Below, in pieces: positions 8,190 through 16,748 of a stretch of DNA of 64,000 nt (the stretch's first letter is position 1; each line of letters begins with the position of its first letter). The notes under the pieces were generated by a model, which made no database searches, was not told the origin of the DNA, and saw only the letters and a program-made list of their open reading frames with translations. This DNA is from Lichenicola sp964236105 (lineage in GTDB: Bacteria > Pseudomonadota > Alphaproteobacteria > Acetobacterales > Acetobacteraceae), in contig CAXSBC010000003.1 in the NCBI GenBank assembly GCA_964236105.1, positions 186,001 to 250,000 on the forward strand, written 5' to 3'. Both the position numbers and the translations under genes were made by a program.

Positions 8190-9190
8190 GCGGGTTCTCC
8201 TGCCGTGGCGGCCGACAGCCCGGCCGCGAGGGCGATGCGATACAGGCCGCGGACCGAGGCGGCGGCGAGCTCGGTGGGGGCGGCCTCGCCCAGTACCGTG
8301 AAGGCGTGGGCGTAGCGCGCCGTGATCGCCGGATCGCCCACCAGCACGATGCGCTCCCACGCGCCCGCCTCGTCGCGGGCGCTGGCCATGGCGCGCGTCA
8401 GCTCCTCGCCGATCAGCAGCCCGGACAGGTAGTCAACGACCAGGGCGGCATCGAGGCGCCCGGTCAGCGTCAGGGCGCGCGCGGAGAACAGCCGGCCGGC
8501 CAGGCCGTCGGCCGCCGCCGCGGCGACGCCGTCACGGAACGCCTGCCTGGACGCCTCGATGTCCGGCGCCGCTTGCGCCGGCGCTGCGTTCCGTCCCAGG
8601 ATCGAGTGCTGCATGAGCACCGCGAACAGCTCGCCGGTCATGTAGGTCGCAAAGGAGGCGATGACGCGCGACGACACCCGCACCCATTTGCAGTGCGTGC
8701 CCGGCATCACCAGCAGGATCTCGTCCTCGCCGCCATCCAGCCGTTCGAGCGCGCCGACGGCCTCGGTCTCCTCGCCGCGCATCACGTCCGGGCGCTCGGC
8801 CCGTGCCGCGTCGAGCAGGCCCGGCACGAGATGCAGCGCATCGGCGCCGGCCACCGGCACCAGGGCGCCGGCGAGCCGGTCGAGATCGAGCGGCAGCGTC
8901 AGGTAGCCGACCTCCTGCCAGCCCTGGCGGCTGCCGACCATGCCGCAGGCGATCGCCGGGATCGCCGCTTCCGACGGCGGGCGCCAGCCTTCGGTGATGG
9001 CCGCGAACGCCGCCGGGAAGCCGCCGTCCGGCAGATGCAGGATCCCCCACGGACGCTGCCGCTGCTCCAGTATTTCGCCACCGGCCGAGAGCCGCCAGGC
9101 GCGGAGCGAGCTGGTGCCCCAGTCCAGGGCCAGCAGCGCGGTCCGCTGCTCTGCCGACGGCATGGTCGACGCGTCCATCTTGTCCGACAA
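8183..9190 (-). CDS. dgoK: 2-dehydro-3-deoxygalactonokinase
   Basis: A 335-residue kinase of the DgoK family (ASKHA fold) with LALDWGTSSLRAW at the N-terminus, CGMVGSRQGW, the GTHCKWV active-site stretch, and TYMTGELFAVL. It phosphorylates KDGal with ATP to give KDPGal for the neighbouring aldolase. The TTG at 9190 is preferred: a GGGAGG site lies six bases upstream of it, whereas the ATG at 9178 is too far from that site. It is the first enzyme gene of the minus-strand unit, 65 bases after the regulator. Confidence 0.88.
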   Translation of the reverse strand: MSDKMDASTMPSAEQRTALLALDWGTSSLRAWRLSAGGEILEQRQRPWGILHLPDGGFPAAFAAITEGWRPPSEAAIPAIACGMVGSRQGWQEVGYLTLPLDLDRLAGALVPVAGADALHLVPGLLDAARAERPDVMRGEETEAVGALERLDGGEDEILLVMPGTHCKWVRVSSRVIASFATYMTGELFAVLMQHSILGRNAAPAQAAPDIEASRQAFRDGVAAAAADGLAGRLFSARALTLTGRLDAALVVDYLSGLLIGEELTRAMASARDEAGAWERIVLVGDPAITARYAHAFTVLGEAAPTELAAASVRGLYRIALAAGLSAATAGEPAC

Positions 9191-9255
9191 ATCAGGCCTC
9201 CCGGCCGTTTATGGGGCAACGGCGATCAGGCTGGCAAGCGGCCGGGCAGGGCGGC

Positions 9256-10065
9256 TCAGGGCTCCGCCGGTCGCGACAGCCGGGCGCTGCTGCCGCAGAG
9301 GGATGCCTGCATGTCCTCGAACGCGAAGCGCACGAGTTCCGCCATCAGGGTGCGGGCGGCGACGGCGTCGCGCGCGCGGATGGCCTCGAACACCGCGCGA
9401 TGCTCGGGAAGCGGATCGCGCGGGTGACGCTGGGCGCGCTGCTTGAACAGGGTGGTCCACCAGATCGCGGTGACCACGCTGCTCGACAGCGCGGCGATCA
9501 GCTCGTTGCCGGTCGCCGCCAGGATCGCGTGGTGGAAGGCGCGGTCGGCGGCGCGGCCTTCCTCCGTGATGAGCTGCAGCCGCGCCATGGTTTCCAGCGC
9601 GTCGCCCATCTCGTCGATGTCGCGACGGGTGTGGTTGAGGGCCGCGAGCGACGCGGCATGCGGCTCGACCATCTGGCGGACCTCGAACAGGTCGCGCACG
9701 AAGCTCTCGCTGGGCTTGGTTTCCAGGAACCAGCCCAGCACCTCGGGATCGAGGATGTGCCAGCGATGACGCGGGCTGACGCGGGTTCCGGTCTTGGTCC
9801 GGCTCTCGACCATGCCCTTGGCCGCCAGGATACGCACCGCCTCGCGATAGGCGGTGCGCGACACCGCGAGCTGCTCGGCCGCCTCGATCTCGCCCGACAG
9901 CAGCTCGCCGGGAAGGAGCAGCTCGCCGGTGATGCGGATGCCGATCGAGCGCGCGATGCTGTCGTGCAGCCGCGGCGACGTCGCGGATCGCCCGTCCGCC
10001 CGGGCAGTCCGTGTCCTGGCCATGTCGAACGCTCGTGTCTCCGGAGGCTTCATCCGCAGCGACAT
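9256..10065 (-). CDS. GntR/FadR-family transcriptional regulator
   Basis: A protein of up to 269 residues with an N-terminal winged helix (AEQLAVSRTAYREAVRILAAKGMVESR) and a C-terminal FCD ligand-binding helical domain (VRQMVEPHAA, FHHAILAATGNELI, EHRAVFEAI). FCD regulators of this kind usually sense sugar acids. The gene is read divergently from the aldehyde dehydrogenase gene and in the same direction as dgoK-dgoA, so it very likely controls both. The start is uncertain: ATGs at 10065, 10053 and 10023 are in frame. A GGAGG directly abuts the first and is 12 bases before the second. Confidence 0.88.
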   Translation of the reverse strand: MSLRMKPPETRAFDMARTRTARADGRSATSPRLHDSIARSIGIRITGELLLPGELLSGEIEAAEQLAVSRTAYREAVRILAAKGMVESRTKTGTRVSPRHRWHILDPEVLGWFLETKPSESFVRDLFEVRQMVEPHAASLAALNHTRRDIDEMGDALETMARLQLITEEGRAADRAFHHAILAATGNELIAALSSSVVTAIWWTTLFKQRAQRHPRDPLPEHRAVFEAIRARDAVAARTLMAELVRFAFEDMQASLCGSSARLSRPAEP

Positions 10066-10131
10066 CCTCCGGTCCGCGTCGCATCATCGAGCCAAAGGCC
10101 GCGCGATGCCAGCGGTACGGGCCGCCAGCCC

Positions 10132-10160
10132 TTGCCATACAGCCAGCGAGCGTCGATTTT
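10132..10160 (+). promoter_or_regulatory. possible sigma-70-type promoter of the aldehyde dehydrogenase gene
   Basis: TTGCCA (10132-10137), 17 bases, then GATTTT (10155-10160) lie in the divergent region between the regulator and the gene starting at 10190. The -10 match is weak. No clear GntR palindrome was recognised nearby. Confidence 0.25.
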
Positions 10161-10189
10161 ATCCAGGCAATGGTTCGGAGGCGGGCTCG

Positions 10190-11749
10190 ATGAGCGCCAC
10201 TGTGCAGCCTGACGAGGATCGGGCCGGATTTCGCGGTCTCGATCCGAGGACCGGCCGGGAAACCGGGCCGATCGTGCCGGTGGACGACCTCGCCTCCGTT
10301 GCCGAAGCGATCGGTCGGGCGGAGGCGGCGTTCGAGAGCTATCGCGCGACGTCGCCGGACGAGCGCGCGCGCTTCCTGGAAACGATCGCCGCCGCGCTGG
10401 ACGCGCGGCGCGCCGAGATCATCGCCCTGGCGTCGGCGGAGTCCGGACTGCCCGAGGCGCGCATCACCGGCGAGCTCGGACGCACCGTCGGGCAGCTGCG
10501 CCTGTTCGCAGGCGTGGTGCGGCAGGGCGACTGGCTCGGCGTGCGGCTCGATCCGGCACTGCCCGACCGGACGCCGCTGCCGCGGCCGGACCTGCGCCTG
10601 CGTCACATCCCGCTCGGGCCGGTCGCGGTGTTCGGCGCCAGCAACTTCCCGCTCGCCTTCTCGGTCGCCGGCGGCGACACCGCCTCGGCGCTGGCGGCCG
10701 GCTGCACGGTGGTGGTGCGCGGCCATCCGGCGCATCCAGGCACCAGCGCCCTCGTCGGCGCCGCGATCGACTCCGCGATCCGCGACAGCGGGCTGGCCGC
10801 CGGCGTGTTCTCGCTGATCTCGGGTCCGGACACCGCGCTCGGCCGGGCGCTGGTCGAGGATCCGCGCATCGCGGCGGTCGGCTTCACCGGCTCGCGCAAC
10901 GGCGGCCTGGCGCTGGCGCGCCTCGCCGCCGAGCGGCCGGTGCCGATCCCGGTGTTCGCCGAGATGAGCAGCATCAACCCGGTGTTCCTGCTGCCCCAGG
11001 CGCTCGCCGCGGGTGCCGGCACGCTGGCCGGCGGCTTCGTGGCCTCGCTGACGCTGGGTGCCGGCCAGTTCTGCACCAACCCGGGCGTGGTGATCGCGAT
11101 CAAGGGCCCGTCGCTCGACGCCTTCGTCGCCGACGCGGCGAGCGCGATCGGCGCCACGTCGTCCTCGACCATGCTGTCGCCGGAAATCCATGCGGCGTTC
11201 GAGCGTGCGGTCGCGGCGCGGAACGCCGTCGCCGGCGTCGCCTGCGTCGCGTCCGGCCAGCTCGGCGGCAGCGAGAACCAGTGCCGTGCGGCCCTGTTCC
11301 GGACCGATGCCGCCCGCTTCGTCGCCGAGCCGTCGCTGTCCGACGAGATCTTCGGCGCCGCCGGCCTGGTCGTCGAATGCCGTGACGAGGACGAGATGCT
11401 GCATCTCGCCCGATGCCTCGAAGGCCAGCTCACCGCGACCCTGCATCTGGCGGCGGGCGACGAGGCGATCGCGCGGCGGCTGCTGCCGATCCTGGAGCGT
11501 CGCTGCGGCCGCATCCTTGCCAATGGCTGGCCGACCGGCGTCGAGGTCTCGCACGCCATGGTGCATGGCGGCCCGTATCCCTCGACCACCGACAGCCGGT
11601 TCACCTCGGTGGGCACGCTCGCGATCGAGCGGTTCCTGCGTCCGGTCTGCTACCAGAGCCTGCCGGCAGCGCTGCTGCCGCCCGAGCTCGCCGACGACAA
11701 CCCGCTCGGCCTGACGCGTCGCATCGACGGCGTCCTGCAGGCGTCCTGA
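10190..11749 (+). CDS. aldehyde dehydrogenase (alpha-ketoglutarate semialdehyde dehydrogenase-like)
   Basis: A 519-residue NAD(P)-dependent aldehyde dehydrogenase. It has FGASNFPLAFSVAGGDTASALAAGC (cofactor region, in the ~160-190 range), FTGSRNGG, a catalytic Glu in FAEMSSINP, and the catalytic Cys in GAGQFCTNPG. These sequences and the length fit the KGSADH type III/2,5-dioxovalerate dehydrogenases of sugar-acid pathways. The product would be 2-oxoglutarate. GGAGG lies eight bases before the ATG. The next gene (gguC-like) starts 17 bases downstream, so the two are probably one operon, divergent from the regulator. Confidence 0.87.
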   Translation: MSATVQPDEDRAGFRGLDPRTGRETGPIVPVDDLASVAEAIGRAEAAFESYRATSPDERARFLETIAAALDARRAEIIALASAESGLPEARITGELGRTVGQLRLFAGVVRQGDWLGVRLDPALPDRTPLPRPDLRLRHIPLGPVAVFGASNFPLAFSVAGGDTASALAAGCTVVVRGHPAHPGTSALVGAAIDSAIRDSGLAAGVFSLISGPDTALGRALVEDPRIAAVGFTGSRNGGLALARLAAERPVPIPVFAEMSSINPVFLLPQALAAGAGTLAGGFVASLTLGAGQFCTNPGVVIAIKGPSLDAFVADAASAIGATSSSTMLSPEIHAAFERAVAARNAVAGVACVASGQLGGSENQCRAALFRTDAARFVAEPSLSDEIFGAAGLVVECRDEDEMLHLARCLEGQLTATLHLAAGDEAIARRLLPILERRCGRILANGWPTGVEVSHAMVHGGPYPSTTDSRFTSVGTLAIERFLRPVCYQSLPAALLPPELADDNPLGLTRRIDGVLQAS

Positions 11750-11766
11750 CCGGCCGGACCGTCGCG

Positions 11767-12765
11767 ATGTCCATCAGCCTGATCCAGATCACCGGCCCGG
11801 ATGGCCGCCGTCTGGTGGTCGCCTCCGACGCGGCCGGGTCGGCCCGGCAGGTCGACGGCGCCAGCACCACCTACGCGCTGGCGCAGGCGGCGATCGCGGC
11901 GGGCGAGACCCTGGCCGCCGCGATCGCGCGGCACGGGCTCGGCGATCCGGTCGATCTCGATGCAGCCCTGGCCGATGGGCGCGTGCTGCCGCCGATCGAT
12001 CATCCCGATCCGGCGCATTGCCTGCTGACCGGCACCGGCCTGACCCATCTCGGGTCCGCCGAAGGGCGCGACACGATGCACAAGGCCGCCGCGGCCGGGC
12101 AGGCGACGGATTCGATGCGGATGTTCCTGATGGGCGTCGAGGGCGGCAGGCCGGCAGCCGGCGTCGAGGGCGTGCAGCCGGAATGGTTCTACAAGGGCAA
12201 CGGCTCCAGCCTGGTGGCGCCGGGAGCGCCGCTGCCGCGTCCGGCCTTCGCGCTGGATGCCGGAGAGGAGCCGGAACTTGCCGGCATCTACGTGAACGGC
12301 CCGGACGGCACGCCGTATCGCCTGGGGCATGCCATCGGCAACGAGTTCTCGGACCACGTGACCGAACGCGGGAACTACCTCTGGCTCGCGCATTCCAAGC
12401 TGCGCGCGGCGTCGCTCGGCGCGGAGCTGCTGACCGGCCCGCTGCCGGCGGATGTGCGCGGCTGGTCGCGGATCGAGCGCGACGGGCAGGTCGTGTGGGA
12501 GAAACCTTTCGCGTCGGGCGACCGGAACATGTCGCACGCGATCGGCAATCTCGAGCATCATCACTTCAAGTATGGGATCTTTCGCCGCCCGGGCGACGTG
12601 CATGTGCATTTCTTCGGCACGGCGACGCTTTCCGTATCGGACGGCTTCCAGACCCGGGACGGCGACGTGTTCGTTATCGAGGCGGAACCTTTTCGTCTGC
12701 CGCTCCGCAACCCGGTCCGTTTCGATACGGGTCCCTACCGGCCGGTGGTTCCGAGGCAGCTCTAG
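11767..12765 (+). CDS. gguC: GguC/AraD1-family protein (fumarylacetoacetate hydrolase fold)
   Basis: A 332-residue protein matching the GguC/AraD1 family. Family marks are the N-terminal Arg-binding-like domain, the LLTGTGLTHLGSA and MFLMGVEGG stretches, EWFYKGNG, a metal-binding E in PELAGIY and GNEFSDHVTE, and a C-terminal NLEHHHFKYG and HVHFFGTATLS. The family is FAH-like; relatives sit beside the ChvE-GguAB sugar transporter in Agrobacterium. FAH-fold members such as XylX dehydrate 2-keto-3-deoxy pentonates, so a 2-keto-3-deoxy-arabonate dehydratase role, feeding the semialdehyde dehydrogenase just upstream, is a reasonable inference. It has not been shown here. Confidence 0.8.
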   Translation: MSISLIQITGPDGRRLVVASDAAGSARQVDGASTTYALAQAAIAAGETLAAAIARHGLGDPVDLDAALADGRVLPPIDHPDPAHCLLTGTGLTHLGSAEGRDTMHKAAAAGQATDSMRMFLMGVEGGRPAAGVEGVQPEWFYKGNGSSLVAPGAPLPRPAFALDAGEEPELAGIYVNGPDGTPYRLGHAIGNEFSDHVTERGNYLWLAHSKLRAASLGAELLTGPLPADVRGWSRIERDGQVVWEKPFASGDRNMSHAIGNLEHHHFKYGIFRRPGDVHVHFFGTATLSVSDGFQTRDGDVFVIEAEPFRLPLRNPVRFDTGPYRPVVPRQL

Positions 12766-12849
12766 CGCGAGCTGCGCCGGCAGAACCGTGCGCGCCTCCA
12801 GCCCCGGGCGCCAGCAACGGCCTGATCGGCTTTGGCGTCTTCTGCCACA

Positions 12850-13152
12850 ACGATGACAACACCTCGACGCCAGCAGCAGCGCGCTCATGCCCGACAGGAC
12901 TGCCAGCAACGTGAACCAGCGCACGTGTCCGAGCCGGCTCAGCAGATGGCCGACACACAGCCAGGCGACACCGAAACCCGCGGATCAGCCCGCGGAGAAC
13001 AGGCCGATCGCGAGCATGCCGGAACCGCGCTCATGGCCGATGATGGTGACCGGCACGCCCTGCAGGTTGGTGCCGAACACCAGCAGCCCGACACCCAGAA
13101 GCAGCGGCGTGAGCGCCGTGACGCTCCCCGATCCGGCGATGCTCGTCGTCAC
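12850..13152 (-). pseudogene. N-terminal remnant of an MFS transporter
   Basis: Starting at a GTG (13152) the minus strand encodes a first membrane helix (LTPLLLGVGLLVFGTNLQG), a second (GMLAIGLFSAG), then an in-frame TGA (12985-12987). It continues in the same frame with GFGVAWLCVGHLLSRLGHVRW and a further hydrophobic run before similarity fades near 12860. The order and the RLGHVR loop are those of YcaD-like major facilitator proteins. About 100 codons remain of a family near 400, so this is a truncated, interrupted relic. It lies convergent to gguC, and its 3' end is 85 bases from the gguC stop. Confidence 0.6.
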
Positions 13153-13851
13153 CGGCGCTCGGCCGCAGGACCATCGCCGGAGGCAGCGAAGCGACACGGT
13201 CCGTCCCGGCACGGGCAGGGATGCAGGCCATCGCCCTGCGCGGCCCTATCTGGTCGTCCGCGGATTTCGGCACTCGGGCCACTGCGACCGGCAGTCTCGA
13301 TGTCGTCGGGCGATCCTCCCTGTCATCCACGGTTCGCGGCTCTGGTGCGACGGTTCCATCATCCAGCCGGCCGCGCCGGCTCTGTCCGGCAGCTCCCGGG
13401 GGCGTCGACCGGACAAGGGTCAGCGCCGGGCAGCTGCGGCCGGGCCAGGGGCGGGCAGGAGCGGGCAGGAGCGGGCAGACAGGCGGGCGGCATCGAGGAT
13501 GCCCCGTCCGGCGTCTGCACAAGAGCGGCGATGGGCTCGCCCGCCGGCCTGGCTATCCACGGATGCAGCCGCGCTCGTCGCAGCATGTTCATGCGCGGCA
13601 GGTTTCGCGACGCGGTGCATGCAGACCTGTTCGCCCGGACGCCCGGACGCATCACGTCCGGCAGGCGGGCGGACGGCCGTCACATCGGGCTGACGTGGCT
13701 GCATCGAGCCGGCCGCTGCGCGGATGGTCCGGCGGTCGGATGATGAGGGCGCGGGGACGTGTCATTTGGTTCAGGAACTTGTGGTTGCCCCGAGGTGTCG
13801 AGATGGCGGGAGCGACCTCGATGGATCGCGCCGGCCCGCCTTGAGGACTTG
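13153..13851. other. about 700 bases without a supportable gene
   Basis: Several long frames exist on both strands, but their translations are low-complexity Arg/Ala/Pro/Gly strings with no family marks, as expected by chance at this GC content. Apart from the short tandem repeat at 13451-13479 and an ordinary GAGG site just before 13852, nothing is recognised. Next to the MFS relic it looks like decaying DNA. Confidence 0.5.
13451..13479. repeat. short tandem repeat, 10-bp unit
   Basis: The unit GCGGGCAGGA occurs twice in full and a third time as nine bases (GCGGGCAGA-like), with related GCGGGC copies on either side. It lies in the gene-free stretch and is probably a slippage product. Confidence 0.6.
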
Positions 13852-14463
13852 ATGACGATGATCCGTGAAAAAGCGCTGTTCGACGCCCTTGCCGCCGTCA
13901 GCCGGTCGTTCGCCGAGGATGGCATCCCGTCGCTTGCCGAGGCTGAGGGTCGGCCGGAGGCTGCTTCCGGCATGGTGCCGGACGCTGCCGTGCCGATGGA
14001 TCCGGAGGTGAGGGAGGCGCTTGGCGAGGCCGCCCTGGCTGTCGCCTATGGCGCGTTCGCCTCGCAGGAGCACGAGACCGGAGCCATGCACATGCTGGTC
14101 GGCGCGACCGGTCTGCTGGCGCTGCATGGCGGCGAGGATGCCAATCCCGCCGAAGAGATCATGGCCCTGCTGGCCGACGACACCAAGGTCGAGCTCGAGG
14201 TCGACCGGGCGGGCGAGACGCTTGATCGGGAGCTCGGGCGTGACGCGTCCATCGAACTGCAGATCGGCGCGCTGGAGGCGCGGATCACCGGCACCGCCAT
14301 CATGCTGGCCGGCTGCACGCTGCCCGTCTCGCTCGATGGACAGGCCGCGGTGAGAGCGCGGGCAGCCCGCTACCTCGCGCGTCTCGCCGTCGGCCTGCTT
14401 GCGATCAATGCCGTGGAGCAGGCCGCAGGTCCGGCCGCCCGGACGCCGGTCCCGACGCCATGA
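13852..14463 (+). CDS. uncharacterised acidic protein
   Basis: A 203-residue protein that I do not recognise. It is acidic and Ala/Glu-rich with no signal peptide. It has one mildly hydrophobic stretch (AGCTLPVSLD region) and helices rich in Ala/Leu near the C-terminus. The ATG at 13852 has GAGG upstream; an earlier in-frame ATG at 13759 lacks a site. Codon use matches the neighbours, which favours a real gene. The short-chain dehydrogenase gene follows after 59 bases on the same strand. Confidence 0.55.
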   Translation: MTMIREKALFDALAAVSRSFAEDGIPSLAEAEGRPEAASGMVPDAAVPMDPEVREALGEAALAVAYGAFASQEHETGAMHMLVGATGLLALHGGEDANPAEEIMALLADDTKVELEVDRAGETLDRELGRDASIELQIGALEARITGTAIMLAGCTLPVSLDGQAAVRARAARYLARLAVGLLAINAVEQAAGPAARTPVPTP

Positions 14464-14522
14464 CCGGCGTCCGGTCGCGATCGGGCGGACTGCGATGAGT
14501 GCCGGCTAGCGACGGGGGCGAC

Positions 14523-15299
14523 ATGGCGCGGATCTTCATCACCGGCTCCTCCGACGGGCTGGGGCAGATGGCGGCGCGGTTCCTGTGCCGGCTCGGACAC
14601 ATCGTGGTGCTTCATGCGCGCGATCCCGGCCGCGGACGCGACGCCCTTGCCGCCGTGCCGGAAGCGGAAGCGGTCATGATCGGCGACCTGACGAGCATCA
14701 GGCAGACCCGTCAGCTCGCCGACCAGGTGAATGCCCTGGAACCGGTCGATGCGGTGATCCACAACGCGGCGATCGGCTACCGCGAGCGGGCTCGCCTCGA
14801 GACCGAGGACGGCCTGCCGCACGTGTTCGCGGTGAACACGCTGGCGCCCTATATCCTGACGGCGCTGATCCGGCGTCCGAGGCGTCTCGTCTATGTCAGC
14901 TCGGAGCTGCATCGCCGGGGAGACGCCAGCCTGCAGGATCTCGATTGGCGGCAGCGTTCCTGGAACGGCCATCGGGCCTATTGCGACAGCAAGCTGCACG
15001 ACGTGCTGCTGTCCTGCGCCGTGGCGCGCCGCTGGCCCGACATCCGCGCGAACGCGATGGAGCCGGGATGGGTGCCGACGAAGCTCGGCGGCCCGCGAGC
15101 GACCGGCGACCTCGACGCGGCCTACAAGACGCAAGCCTGGCTCTCGACCGGATGCGACCCCGACACGCAGGCGAGCGGCGACTATTTCTATCATCTGCGC
15201 CCGCGCAAGCCTCATGCGGCGGTCCGCGAGATCGGGCTCCAGGACCGGCTGCTCGCCGCCTGCGAGCGGCTGTCGGGGGTTCCCTTTCCCCAGGGCTGA
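14523..15299 (+). CDS. short-chain dehydrogenase/reductase
   Basis: A 258-residue SDR with the NAD(P)-binding TGSSDGLG at residues 7-14, an acidic/basic turn with HARD (NADP preference suggested by Arg), HNAAI in place of NNAG, VYVSSE and the catalytic YCDSK (Tyr-x-x-x-Lys). The region after the active site resembles retinol-dehydrogenase-like SDRs. Substrate unknown. The ATG at 14523 is chosen because GGGGG precedes it; an in-frame ATG at 14499 would add eight residues. Confidence 0.82.
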   Translation: MARIFITGSSDGLGQMAARFLCRLGHIVVLHARDPGRGRDALAAVPEAEAVMIGDLTSIRQTRQLADQVNALEPVDAVIHNAAIGYRERARLETEDGLPHVFAVNTLAPYILTALIRRPRRLVYVSSELHRRGDASLQDLDWRQRSWNGHRAYCDSKLHDVLLSCAVARRWPDIRANAMEPGWVPTKLGGPRATGDLDAAYKTQAWLSTGCDPDTQASGDYFYHLRPRKPHAAVREIGLQDRLLAACERLSGVPFPQG

Positions 15300-15388
15300 C
15301 CATCCTCCATCCTGCGCCGCGACCGATCGCGCCGCCGCGGCCGCATCGGTCGCACGACCGGGCCGGCGCCCGGGTGCCGGCAAGCCCT

Positions 15389-16483
15389 TCAGGCGGCGGA
15401 GACGTGTACCTGGTGCCAGGCCGCGCTCAGATAGCCCTTGAAGTTCCACGTGTCGTCGGCCTGCGCCGGCTGGGTCTGGCCGGCCGAGTCCCAGGCCCGC
15501 ACCGCCAGCTCATGCTCGCCTGCCGCCAGATCCAGCGTGGCGGTCCAGAAGGTCCAGCTCCACGGTGCGTCGGCGTCGTGATCGAGCTCGGCCTGGCTCC
15601 AGCTTCGGCCGCCATCCATCGAGACGTCGACCCGGACGATGGCGCGCGCGGTGGCGATGGCGTAGCCGCGCAGCGTCGTGCGACCAGCCTTCATCCGGGC
15701 ATGCGCCTGCGGCTCGCAGATCGCCGAGTTCAGCGGCATGTCGTAGATCGTGATGCCCGTTTCCCAGTCGACCGTGTTCTGCGTCACGTCGGGCGGCATC
15801 AGCTTGTAGTCGCGAGCCTGCACGGGGTTGTCCGAGGGGCTGTCCTGGACGGTGATGGCGGCCAGCCATTTCGGGCTGCGCACGCCCGCGAAGCCCGGCA
15901 CCACGACGCGGAGCGGATGGCCATGCTCGGGCGCCAGCGCCTCGCCGTTCATCGCGAAGGCGAGCAGGACGTCCGGACACATCGCCTTGCTCATCGGGAT
16001 CGAGGCTCCGTAGTGGAAACGTCCCTCTTCCGGCAGATCGACCTCGTCGCAGGCGGCAAACGCGACATGCAGGGCGGCATCGGTATCGGCACCGGCCGCG
16101 CGCAGCACGTCGGCAAGCCGGACGCCGGTCCATTCGGCGTTGCCGATCGCCCCTGGCGCCCACGGGTCGCCGGAGGTCGGCCTGACGCTCTGCATGTCCG
16201 CCCGGCGGTTGCCGGCACACTGCATCACGGCGGTGACGGTGCAGGCCGCGAAACGCTCCCGCAATGCCGCCATCGACAGATCGAGGGGGGTGCGGACGCG
16301 GCCGGCAACCGTCAGCCTGTGCCTGGCCTCGTCGAGCTGAGGGATGTCGCCATGGCTGCGGACATAGAAGTCGGCCTGTGCGGTGATCGAGGCAGCGCGC
16401 AGCCGGTCGAGCGGCGGCTCGGCGTTGAACGGCTTGCTGGAGTGCACGATCAGGCCGGATTCTGGACGGAACGGGTCGGACAT
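15389..16483 (-). CDS. sulfite oxidase-like molybdopterin oxidoreductase
   Basis: A 364-residue protein with the oxidoreductase molybdopterin-binding domain (about residues 40-225). The molybdenum-ligand cysteine is in VMQCAGNRR, and HGHPLRVVVPG and GVRSPKWL follow. A C-terminal Mo-co oxidoreductase dimerisation domain shows DGGRSWSQAEL. No Tat or Sec signal is visible, so a cytoplasmic location is likely unless the start is misjudged. The natural electron acceptor is not evident; no dedicated cytochrome or haem membrane partner is adjacent. The ATG at 16483 is preceded by AAGGAAG. Sulfite is the presumed but unproven substrate. Confidence 0.87.
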   Translation of the reverse strand: MSDPFRPESGLIVHSSKPFNAEPPLDRLRAASITAQADFYVRSHGDIPQLDEARHRLTVAGRVRTPLDLSMAALRERFAACTVTAVMQCAGNRRADMQSVRPTSGDPWAPGAIGNAEWTGVRLADVLRAAGADTDAALHVAFAACDEVDLPEEGRFHYGASIPMSKAMCPDVLLAFAMNGEALAPEHGHPLRVVVPGFAGVRSPKWLAAITVQDSPSDNPVQARDYKLMPPDVTQNTVDWETGITIYDMPLNSAICEPQAHARMKAGRTTLRGYAIATARAIVRVDVSMDGGRSWSQAELDHDADAPWSWTFWTATLDLAAGEHELAVRAWDSAGQTQPAQADDTWNFKGYLSAAWHQVHVSAA

Positions 16484-16748
16484 CGTCGTCTTCCTTGGGT
16501 CACGGTGCAGGCTGACCCGTGTCAGGCACGCAACGCCAACGACTCCGTCACGCAGCATGTTCCGGAACTGGCGACGCCGGTGTCAAAACGACGTTCGCGG
16601 CAATGTCGGACCGTGCGGCGTCGTCCGTCTCGGTCCTGACGGTGTGGTGCCTCTCCAGCCGCAGGGGCGTCCGACCGCGGGGCGATGGACGGGCATCATG
16701 ACCGGCTTCGTCCGGTCCGCGACCTTGATCCGGCGAGGTTGCGACGCC

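Noticed and set aside
13031..13522. Minus-strand frame of about 160 codons in the gene-free region
   Set aside because: The protein is Arg/Pro/Ala-rich and has no recognisable motif. It overlaps the MFS relic in another frame.
13774..13800. GGAAC-type general stress promoter before the unknown gene at 13852
   Set aside because: A GGAAC is present, but no CGTT-like -10 stands at the right spacing.
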